Shown here: in pieces, positions 1 to 6,987 of the stretch
How the letters are laid out: each line of letters starts with the position of its first letter
How positions within the stretch are numbered: the first letter of the stretch is position 1
Notes under the pieces: generated by a model
Databases searched by the model: none
Told to the model about the DNA's origin: nothing
What the model saw: only the letters and a program-made list of their open reading frames with translations
Assembly: GCF_030863805.1 (NCBI RefSeq)
Contig: NZ_CP132957.1
Location: 2,976,001 to 3,040,000, forward strand
Length of the DNA stretch: 64,000 nt
Origin: Kineothrix sp. MB12-C1
GTDB lineage: Bacteria; Bacillota; Clostridia; Lachnospirales; Lachnospiraceae
Direction: 5' to 3'
Program-made: the position numbers and the translations under genes

Positions 1-432
1 AAGATTCAGCAATTCGGTGAGCTGATTCAAGTTGCGGCGATAGGATTGGCTGTCTATTTTGTAGATTTCCTTCAATAGCTCATAGGAATCTATAACGGGC
101 ACATCCCACCAAAGTTGGGAACGCTGACCGAATACGACACCGATATCCTTCACATGTTCGATACGGTTCTTCCATGGGACGCGTCCGTTGACGAGACAAG
201 TGCCGCTGTCCGGAGTGAGGATACCGCTTAGAATTTTAATGGTAGAGCTTTTGCCGGCACCGTTAGGACCGATGTAACCGACCATTTCTCCCTCTTCGAT
301 CGAGAAGGAGACATCATCGAGCGCATAAATATGCTCGTAATCTCTGCGAAACAGAGCTTTGCATGCGGATATAAATCCGGCATCGCGTTTAGAGACCTTA
401 TAGGTCTTGCTTACATGTTCCATCATAATCAT
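1..432 (-). CDS. ABC transporter ATP-binding protein (partial, cut by window edge)
   Basis: The reading frame starts at the ATG whose complement is 430-432, behind a GGAGG-type site, and runs off the left edge, so only the N-terminal 144 residues are visible. The protein begins MIMMEHVSKTYKVSKRD and carries a Walker A motif GPNGAGKSS near residue 60. Its Q-loop region reads VFGQRSQLWWDVP. That Q-loop is typical of the COG4586 group of ABC-2 type exporter ATPases, which pair with two integral membrane subunits. The permeases would lie further left, outside the window. The substrate is unknown. Function as an ABC ATPase is secure; the subfamily is an inference from motif similarity. Confidence 0.9.
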   Translation of the reverse strand, partial: MIMMEHVSKTYKVSKRDAGFISACKALFRRDYEHIYALDDVSFSIEEGEMVGYIGPNGAGKSSTIKILSGILTPDSGTCLVNGRVPWKNRIEHVKDIGVVFGQRSQLWWDVPVIDSYELLKEIYKIDSQSYRRNLNQLTELLNL

Positions 433-574
433 GTTTGCTTCCTCCTGGTAGTAATATAAATTATATCTTGCCAAGTCGGTCTGCTTTCCTTGGATTTTGC
501 CAAAGAATACCGCAGGTAAAAAATATTGAGTTGTCCGATAGCTCGGAAGGAGTTTAAGGATACCACGGGCAGGC

Positions 575-603
575 TTGCACGTCAAGGAGAAAGCAGTTAT
601 ACT
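575..603 (+). promoter_or_regulatory. SigA-type promoter for the HAD phosphatase operon
   Basis: TTGCAC at 575-580 and TATACT at 598-603 are separated by 17 bp. This is a near-consensus vegetative promoter in the right orientation. The repeat element at 618-784 would lie in its 5' untranslated leader. Confidence 0.6.
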
Positions 604-617
604 TTGAAGATGGATAG

Positions 618-784
618 TTTCGAAGTAACAGTTCAGACAGGTCTGCGCATTTGCTGCGCTGACCGTAAGAAAACGTAAATGCTGTTGGCAAAAATCCCAT
701 CGCCGTAGGTGATTCTCATGGATTTTTGCAAAGCAATCTTTGCTTTTGTAACAGTGAAGGCATCTGAACTGTTACGTTTCGAAA
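618..784. repeat. Full-length copy of a dispersed hairpin repeat (family A/B)
   Basis: The ends are inverted repeats. TTTCGAA-GTAACAGTTCAGA begins at 618, and TCTGAACTGTTAC-GTTTCGAAA ends at 784. A nested inner stem pairs GCAAAAATCC (about 690) with GGATTTTTGC (about 720). The left part contains AGGTCTGCGCATTT and GCGCTGACCGTAA, which recur elsewhere in the window. The right end (748-775) is the compact hairpin GTAACAGT...ACTGTTAC, which recurs on its own. No gene is visible in 433-818; the stretch holds this repeat and the promoter at 575-603. Confidence 0.75.
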
Positions 785-818
785 TAAGTAGGCGATAAGA
801 AAGGAATGGTTATATAGG

Positions 819-1523
819 ATGAAATACCGATATTTGTTATTCGATTTGGATGGAACATTGACCGATCCCAAGGAAGGAATTACCACCTCAGTACAGTATG
901 CGCTGCGGGCATTCGGTATTGATGAGCCGGATTTAGATAAGTTAGAGCCTTTTATAGGACCGCCCTTGAAAGAAAGCTTTATGGAATTCTATGGCTTCGA
1001 TGAGAAGAAGGCGGAGGAAGCGGTGGCGAAATATAGGGAATGGTTTGCGCCGACGGGAATCTTCCAGAATCGGTTATTTCCGGGAATTGCGGAAATGTTA
1101 CATGAATTAAAGGAAAAAGGGAAGATATTGGCGGTAGCATCCAGTAAGCCTACCGTTTTTGTGGAAAAGGTATTGCGTCATTTCGATATTGAGAAATATT
1201 TTGATGTTGTAGTGGGGAGCGAGCTAAGCGGAGAAAGAGGGACGAAGGAAGAAGTCGTGGAGGAAGCCTTATATCGCCTCTCTCAGATAAACGAGGGAGA
1301 GGACAGAAAGGGAACGACGGTTGATGAGCCGGACAAGAAGTTAGATAAACAGCACACGGTTATGATCGGCGACCGGAAGTTCGATATTATCGGAGGAAAG
1401 GAACACGGCTTACGGACGGTTGGCGTGACCTTCGGCTATGCGGGAGAAGGGGAACTGGAAGCGGCGGGCGCGGATGATATCGTAAGCTCCGTGGAGGAAC
1501 TTGGGGGACTGTTGGCACAATGA
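819..1523 (+). CDS. HAD superfamily hydrolase, phosphoglycolate phosphatase-like
   Basis: This 234-residue cytosolic protein has the haloacid dehalogenase phosphatase motifs. Motif I is DLDGTLTD at residues 9-16, with the nucleophile and acid/base aspartates. Motif II is ASSKP near residue 107. Motif IV is GDRKFD near residue 188. The cap between motifs I and II is the helical type of the Gph/PGP family. Family members dephosphorylate small phosphate esters such as phosphoglycolate; the real substrate cannot be read from sequence. A charged insert (residues about 155-175) precedes motif IV. The stop overlaps the ATG of the next gene by 4 bp, so the two are translationally coupled. A promoter lies at 575-603. 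Confidence 0.88.
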   Translation: MKYRYLLFDLDGTLTDPKEGITTSVQYALRAFGIDEPDLDKLEPFIGPPLKESFMEFYGFDEKKAEEAVAKYREWFAPTGIFQNRLFPGIAEMLHELKEKGKILAVASSKPTVFVEKVLRHFDIEKYFDVVVGSELSGERGTKEEVVEEALYRLSQINEGEDRKGTTVDEPDKKLDKQHTVMIGDRKFDIIGGKEHGLRTVGVTFGYAGEGELEAAGADDIVSSVEELGGLLAQ

Positions 1524-2383
1524 GAGCAGGAGCAGAGTCTTCATTAAGAAAAATATGGGATATCTTAATGCCCTTTGTCGTTTACTTTATTGCACATGAT
1601 ATGGCGCAGGTGCTGCTGGCATTTCTTGTCGGCCTAAGTCTTGGTATGGGCGAAGATTATGCGGCATATGTAACGGCCCATGCACAGACAGTGAGTGGGA
1701 TTATGAATGCACTTTCTCTCGTTATCGGTATGGCCTTTGTATGGCCGATGGCAAAAAGGGAGTTCTGCTATGCCGAAACAAGGAAGGAAGCGTCACCGAG
1801 CCAAAACGTAGAATATAAAAGGAAAATGATAACCGCGTATGGACTTCTTGCACTTTTTGCTATTACGCTGGCTCTTGGAAGCAATCTTCTTTTGCTGTTG
1901 ACGGGAGTTACTGGAAGCTCCACCGCTTACAGCGATGTGGCCGCAAGGCAATATGGGGTAAGCTTTGTGGTGGGAGCTGTTATTTATGGAATTATATCGC
2001 CGGTTGCGGAGGAGATTGTATTCAGAGGGTTGATCTATAACCGGATGAAACGTTATTTCGGCCGTATATTATCCATTATCGTATGCGGCATTTTATTCGG
2101 CGTCTATCATGGTAATTTAGTGCAGGGAATTTATGGTACGATTCTTGGAATCGCCATCACCTTCGCCTATGAATGGTACGCCAGCTTTACCGCGCCGGTA
2201 CTATTCCATGGACTTGCCAATGTAAGCGTATTTTCCATCAGCTACCGTCAGGAATGGATGAGCGCCATGGCGACAGCACCGAATTGTGCCATCCTTTTGA
2301 TTATTTCCCTTATCAGCCTCTTCTTCATCATAAGAATAAGAAAGCAGGAAGGCCTTAACCCTTTTTCCCTTTATAATAATTAA
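1520..2383 (+). CDS. CPBP family intramembrane metalloprotease
   Basis: This 287-residue polytopic membrane protein has about seven hydrophobic segments. The C-terminal half carries the CPBP (CAAX protease and bacteriocin-processing, Abi) signature. The EEIVFRG motif has two glutamates followed by arginine, then FGVYHGN has the first histidine, and HGLANV the second His/Asn. These residues form the active site of Rce1-like glutamyl proteases. Bacterial members act in peptide maturation, bacteriocin immunity or membrane-protein processing; which one applies here is not visible. The start overlaps the preceding HAD gene (ATGA). The gene ends at the left arm of a large palindrome. Confidence 0.88.
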   Translation: MRAGAESSLRKIWDILMPFVVYFIAHDMAQVLLAFLVGLSLGMGEDYAAYVTAHAQTVSGIMNALSLVIGMAFVWPMAKREFCYAETRKEASPSQNVEYKRKMITAYGLLALFAITLALGSNLLLLLTGVTGSSTAYSDVAARQYGVSFVVGAVIYGIISPVAEEIVFRGLIYNRMKRYFGRILSIIVCGILFGVYHGNLVQGIYGTILGIAITFAYEWYASFTAPVLFHGLANVSVFSISYRQEWMSAMATAPNCAILLIISLISLFFIIRIRKQEGLNPFSLYNN

Positions 2384-2665
2384 GATTCGGGCGTCAAAAG
2401 CATCTCGTACAATAGGGATTCGTCCATTTGCACCCATATCCTTTCTGCCTAAGGGATACCTCATATTGTTTGATGAGCAACTGTATGAAGCCGTTGGTAC
2501 TTAGATCCACGTATTCTGTGGTCTTACGTACCACTACGAGCTTCATCCAAGCGAGAGCGCGTTGCGAGCAAATTATATGAGGTATCACTTTTTGTTGACA
2601 TAGATTGTGCAAATGGACGAAAGCTATTTAATAAGAAGGCTTTTGATGTCCGAATCCTATTTATG
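2376..2665. repeat. Long imperfect palindrome, about 290 bp
   Basis: The whole interval folds on itself around an apex at 2511-2517. The clearest paired blocks are four. GATTCGGGCGTCAAAAG (2384-2400) pairs with CTTTTGATGTCCGAATC (2640-2656). CGTCCATTTGCAC (2421-2433) matches GTGCAAATGGACG (2607-2619) perfectly. GATACCTCATAT (2455-2466) matches ATATGAGGTATC (2575-2586) perfectly. GATCCAC (2504-2510) pairs with GTGGTC (2518-2523). No convincing protein is encoded in it. The right end touches the LuxR fragment. The end sequence TAGGATTCGG..TCAAAAG reappears at 10782-10801. It could be a foldback mobile-element remnant or a structured transcript. Confidence 0.75.
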
Positions 2666-2941
2666 ATAGTAATTATGAAGAATGGTTTCGAGAAGATTTT
2701 TATCCGATTCCGTCGTAATAATATCTGCCACATTGCGTTTTTTGAATTTCTTCAGAATGCTGTGGACTTGAGACTTTACGGTGCTCATTTCCACGCAGCG
2801 CATCTGGCAGATTTCTTTTTTCGTATGGCCGTTAATAAGAAGATGAAGGGTATCCAGCTCCCTCGGTGTCAGGGTGGACAATATATTTAACATAAATAAA
2901 AAGCTGCTTTCATAAGTTTTAACCCTTTTGAATTCATTGCG
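2657..2941 (-). pseudogene. LuxR-type HTH regulator, C-terminal fragment
   Basis: Reading leftwards, an open frame of about 95 codons ends at 2657. It contains a LuxR/GerE helix-turn-helix: LTPRELDTLHLLINGHTKKE followed by MSTVKSQVHSILKKF. The first in-frame ATG is at 2893, but coherent coding continues upstream (HRNEFKRVKTYESSFLF) to about 2941. There it abuts the solute-binding-protein fragment, and a stop follows soon after. The N-terminal receiver or sensor part of the regulator is missing. No ribosome site supports the 78-residue ORF starting at 2893. I read it as the 3' remnant of a regulator that was divergent from the neighbouring sugar transporter and lost its 5' half in a deletion. 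Confidence 0.7.
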
Positions 2942-3564
2942 ATGATGATATTTCTAATGAAAAAGTAGGTCTTGAAATATTGAACCGTCTGTTCAATGAA
3001 GACAAGTCTCACGTACCGCTTGCGGAGATAAAAGCGAATGACAGCCAGTATCTGTCCGATTTCGAAAATGGAAGAGTAGCGATGATTCCTCAGGGCGAAT
3101 GGCTTTTCGATATGCTGATGAAAGATGCACAAGCCGGTAAGACAGATGTGAATTGGGATGTAGCACCTCTTCCGGTACCGGAAGGCGTGGAAGCCGGAAC
3201 CACATGGGGAGCAACACAGTTTGCGGCAATTCCCGGGGACAGTAAGCACGTAGAAGAAGCTTATGAATTCTTAGAGTATCTTTGCGGAGACGGCGGAGCG
3301 TCCGTACTTCCTAAGTTCGGTATTCTCCCGTCTTATTCCAGCGAAGCCGGCGAAGATGCTTTCAAAGAAGCAATCGGAAAAGACAGCGCAGTAGAAGTAG
3401 TATTTAATGCGAAGAGATTACCGGAGGCGCCAGCATATGATAAATATAACGATTTAATTGATGCTTTTACTGAAAATGCAGAATTATATCTGTATGGCGA
3501 AAAGGGAATCGATGAAACAATGGCAAACTTTGAAGCTCAGCGTGAGCAGATTATGAGTAAATAG
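2942..3564 (+). pseudogene. Sugar ABC transporter solute-binding protein, C-terminal fragment
   Basis: The open frame holds about 205 residues with typical features of the C-terminal lobe of family 1 extracellular sugar-binding proteins. These include FENGRVAMIPQGEWLFD, DVAPLPVPEGVEAGTTWG, a PSYSSEAG segment, and the terminal helix ending REQIMSK. The signal peptide, lipobox and N-terminal lobe (about 200 residues) are absent. The frame is closed by a stop just upstream of 2932, and the only start is a TTG at 2980 with no ribosome site. The two permeases downstream are intact. This points to a 5' deletion that also removed the promoter. A genome mis-assembly at about 2941 would give the same picture. 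Confidence 0.82.
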
Positions 3565-3577
3565 TGTTCATAGGTAG

Positions 3578-3611
3578 CAGGGAAGCGGTTCTTAGAACAT
3601 AAGCTTCCCTG
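3578..3611 (+). terminator. Stem-loop between binding-protein fragment and permease
   Basis: CAGGGAAGC (3578-3586) pairs with GCTTCCCTG (3603-3611). A strong U-run is missing, so it is more likely an mRNA-stabilising or partial attenuating hairpin, of the kind often found behind binding-protein genes. Confidence 0.55.
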
Positions 3612-3673
3612 TTATTATGAAATAACAAGTTTCGTAATGGCTTAATAAGAAGATTTCTCGGAAAGGAAATATT

Positions 3674-4558
3674 ATGATAAAGAATAAAAGAGTGGCCAGA
3701 TATTTAAAAGGATATTTGTTCATCCTCCCCAATTTCATCGGTTTTTTTGTATTTATGGCACTCCCGATCATTATGGGATTTGTGATTTCTTTTACCGATT
3801 ATAATGGATTTTCACAGTTTAACTTCGTGGGTCTTAAGAATTATATCAATATGTTTCAGGATGAATATTTCAGAGTGTCCCTTAGGAATAATGTCGTCTA
3901 TACATTGGTTACCGTACCGGGTACTATTGTTTTTGCCTTGCTTCTTGCGATGGCAGTCAATCAGGGAATTAAAGGGAGTGGATTATTCAAAACGATGTTC
4001 TTTCTCCCCAATATCAGTTCGATGGTAGCGGTAGGTATTGTATGGTCGATGATATTCAATCCTACAGTAGGTCCGCTGAACCAGCTTCTGCGGGCTGTCG
4101 GAATGGAAAATCCTCCGATGTGGATTTCTTCCACAAGTACAGCACTGGGCTCTATTATGCTGGTGGCAATCTGGAAGCAGGCAGGATACTACATGATTAT
4201 ATTACTGGCGGGGCTGCAGTCAATTCCTTCTCAGCTCTATGAAGCTTCCGCCATCGATGGTGCAGGACCGGTACAGAAGTTCTTCAAGGTAACGCTGCCC
4301 ATGCTGTCCCCTACGATGTTCATGGTGACAATTCTGTGCATTATCAACTCCTTCCAAGTGTTCGACCTTGTAAATATTATGACGGCAGGCGGACCGGGAA
4401 GGTCCACGAATGTGCTCGTATTCCGTATTTACCAGGAGGGCTTCCAGAAGCTTCAGTTCGGTTATGCATCGTCTATGGCCTATTTTCTCTTCCTGCTCGT
4501 TATGATTATTACAATCATTCAATTCAGAGGACAGAAAAAATGGGTTAACTATATGTAG
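3674..4558 (+). CDS. Carbohydrate ABC transporter permease, MalF/UgpA type
   Basis: This 294-residue inner-membrane protein has six predicted transmembrane segments, the first at residues 11-35. The EAA loop that docks the ATPase reads EASAIDGAGPVQKFFKVTLP near residue 195. The C-terminal half has the MTAGGPGRSTNVLV motif usual in MalF-type permeases. It would form a heterodimer with the next gene product and import an oligosaccharide or sugar. The cognate binding protein upstream is truncated, so this importer may be inactive unless another binding protein serves it. A GGAAAGGAAAT ribosome site precedes the ATG. No ATPase gene is nearby, as is normal for systems sharing MsmK/UgpC. Confidence 0.93.
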   Translation: MIKNKRVARYLKGYLFILPNFIGFFVFMALPIIMGFVISFTDYNGFSQFNFVGLKNYINMFQDEYFRVSLRNNVVYTLVTVPGTIVFALLLAMAVNQGIKGSGLFKTMFFLPNISSMVAVGIVWSMIFNPTVGPLNQLLRAVGMENPPMWISSTSTALGSIMLVAIWKQAGYYMIILLAGLQSIPSQLYEASAIDGAGPVQKFFKVTLPMLSPTMFMVTILCIINSFQVFDLVNIMTAGGPGRSTNVLVFRIYQEGFQKLQFGYASSMAYFLFLLVMIITIIQFRGQKKWVNYM

Positions 4559-4575
4559 AAGAGGAGGATGAAAAA

Positions 4576-5418
4576 ATGGTAAAAAATACGAGGACTCTCA
4601 ATGGGAAAATCTCTCGCAGCGCACTGTTTATCGGTATGCTCATATTAGGATGTTGCATGATCATCCCTTTTTTGTGGACGCTTTCCGCCTCCTTCAAAAA
4701 CAATAATGAGATATTTTCTTACCCTATCAGATGGATACCTGAAATATTCCGCTGGTCGAATTACAAAGAAGTAGGGGAAAAGATTCCTTTTCTTACTTAT
4801 TACTTCAATACGCTCAAAATCTCCGTTATCGTAACGTTGGGACAGGTCCTTACCTGTTCGCTGGCAGCGTATTCTTTTAGCAAGATGCAATATCCGGGAC
4901 GGGATAAAATATTCCTTTGCTATCTGGCAACACTGATGGTACCTTGGCATGCGATTATGATTCCTCAGTTTCTGGTGATTAAAAGTCTTGGGTTAAATGA
5001 TTCCCACTGGTCGTTGATATTGATTAATTTATTCAGTGCCTTCGGTGTATTTTTGCTCCGTCAGTTTATGCTCGGTATTCCGGATGAATTATCAGAAGCG
5101 GCACGTATTGATGGTTGCGGAGAATTTAAGATATATTCAACCATCGTATTTCCTATGTGCAAACCGGGCATTGCTACGCTCGTTGTGTTTACGTTCAACT
5201 TTATGTGGAATGACTACATGGCACCTATGATTTATCTTACTTCGGAGCGGCTGAGAACGATTCAAATAGGCCTTGCTTCTTTCCGTACACAGTATGGATC
5301 GGAATATGGGCTGATTATGGCAGGTACGGTATGCGCGCTTATTCCCATGCTTCTTATTTTTGCAGCCGGACAGAAATATTTGGTGGAAGGTATTGCTTTT
5401 TCCGGATTGAAAGGCTAA
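4576..5418 (+). CDS. Carbohydrate ABC transporter permease, MalG/UgpE type
   Basis: The product is a 280-residue inner-membrane protein with six transmembrane segments. It starts 17 bp after the previous permease, behind GAGGAGG. The ATPase-docking EAA loop EAARIDGCGEFKIYSTIVFP lies near residue 175. The C-terminus KYLVEGIAFSGLKG is the usual end of MalG-type permeases (consensus G.t.GavKG). It pairs with the upstream MalF-type subunit. The sulfatase, GH31 and GH5 genes that follow suggest the imported substrate is a xylose- or glucose-containing oligosaccharide, possibly sulfated. That is inference from neighbours only. Confidence 0.93.
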   Translation: MVKNTRTLNGKISRSALFIGMLILGCCMIIPFLWTLSASFKNNNEIFSYPIRWIPEIFRWSNYKEVGEKIPFLTYYFNTLKISVIVTLGQVLTCSLAAYSFSKMQYPGRDKIFLCYLATLMVPWHAIMIPQFLVIKSLGLNDSHWSLILINLFSAFGVFLLRQFMLGIPDELSEAARIDGCGEFKIYSTIVFPMCKPGIATLVVFTFNFMWNDYMAPMIYLTSERLRTIQIGLASFRTQYGSEYGLIMAGTVCALIPMLLIFAAGQKYLVEGIAFSGLKG

Positions 5419-5532
5419 TAATCTTATAGGGAGAAAATCCGTATTATGTTGGGAAATTGTGAAACAGATAAAATTATGGAGTTAATAAGTTCCGCAATTG
5501 TTCCCTCATTATTTTAAGAAAAGGAGAAAGTT

Positions 5533-6967
5533 ATGGCTAGAACAATCCTCATATTAATGGATACTTTAAACAGACATTTTTTGAAAGCTTACGATGCAGC
5601 AGCGAGGGGAATTACCCCGAACATCGATGCATTTTCTAAGGATAGTGTGCAGTTTCAGCATCATTACATCGGCTCAGCCCCTTGTATGCCGGCAAGAAGA
5701 GATATCTTAACCGGAAGGCTGCAGTTTCTGGAAAAAGGGTGGGGAGGAATGGAGCCTTTCGATCGTTCCCTCCCTTCGGTACTTCGGGAAAAAGGAGTGT
5801 TCACTCATATTACGACGGATCATTCTCATTATTTTGAAATCGGCGGGGAGAATTACTGTCAGTTGTTCGATACTTGGGACTTCCACAGAGGACAGGAAGT
5901 GGACCCATGGGTATCGAGAGTCAATCGTCCTATGGTGGCCCCGGAGGTCTATGGAAGAAAACATGCTCAGGAAATTTTAAATCGCAGTGTATATGAAAAG
6001 GAGGAAGCTTCCTATCCGACGCCGTCCACATTTCGTTCGGCATGCCGATGGGCGCAAGAGAATAAGGGGGGCGATGATTTCTTCCTTATGGTGGAGAGTT
6101 TCGACCCTCATGAACCTTTCGTAACACCGGAGGAATACCTGGCCCTCTTATGAATCTGTGACAGAGCCCTCCGAGGCGGTAGAGCATTTAAGGAAGAGCT
6201 ATCTTGCCACCTTGACGATGGCAGACCGTTGGCTCGGCAAATTCCTGGATTCCCTCAAGGAAAACGACATGTATGAAGACAGCCTTATAATATTGACCAC
6301 CGATCATGGGCATATGCTTGGAGAACACGGGTATACCGGAAAGAATTTTATGCATGCCTATGATGAGATGGTTCGAATCCCTCTTTTCGTCAAAATGCCG
6401 GGTGGAACGTATGCCGGGGAGAAACGGGAACAGCTAACGCAGAATATCGATTTGATGCCTACGATACTGGCACATCATGGCTGTGAGGCACCGGAGAGAG
6501 TGAAGGGAAAGAATCTGTTTTCCTATGCGTTGGAAGATCCGGGAAACGAAGGCAGGAAACAGGTGATATATGGCTGGTTCGGAAGAGCGGTCAATGTCAG
6601 CGACGGAAGATATACTTATTTCAAAGCGCCGAAGGATAAGGCGAATAAGCCTTGCTATCAATATACGGCAATGCCCGCTACCTTAGGGCGCTATTATGGT
6701 GAAGAATATGCGGATGTAATGGAAATGGGCAGGTATTTATCCTATACCAATTATCCGGTCTATCGGATTCCTCCGATTCAAGAGGCCGATTATATGGGAA
6801 GGCTGGACGATATTATGGATACCGTGCTATTCGACACGAAAGAAGATCCCCGGCAGAACCATCCTGTGAAAAATAAGGAATTGGAGAAGCGGATGTGCGA
6901 GATGCTCATAGAGGGTATGAAGGAAGCAGAAGCACCGGGGGAGCAGTATGAACGACTTGGATTATAA
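5533..6967 (+). pseudogene. Type I sulfatase, broken by a small deletion/frameshift near 6140
   Basis: Two consecutive frames make one sulfatase. Frame one (5533-6153, 206 codons) begins MARTILILMDTLNR and carries the formylglycine site C51-M-P-A-R followed by DILTGR. It stops at TGA 6151-6153. Frame two continues the same protein: WPSYESVTEPSEAVEHLRKS and TTDHGHMLGEHG, then the C-terminal domain to 6967. Its first possible start, GTG 6158, lacks a ribosome site. Between the frames a short stretch is missing relative to relatives, which usually have 10-20 residues before the WP.Y motif. The lesion is therefore a deletion not divisible by three. All metal and active-site residues survive on the two halves. 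Sulfatases of COG3119 hydrolyse sulfate esters on glycans. A sequencing error cannot be excluded. Confidence 0.8.
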
Positions 6968-6987
6968 GTAGAGAAAGGAGCCGCGGA

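Noticed and set aside
2887-3249. 120-residue minus-strand ORF over the binding-protein fragment
   Set aside because: It is a shadow of the plus-strand frame, which has clear binding-protein sequence.
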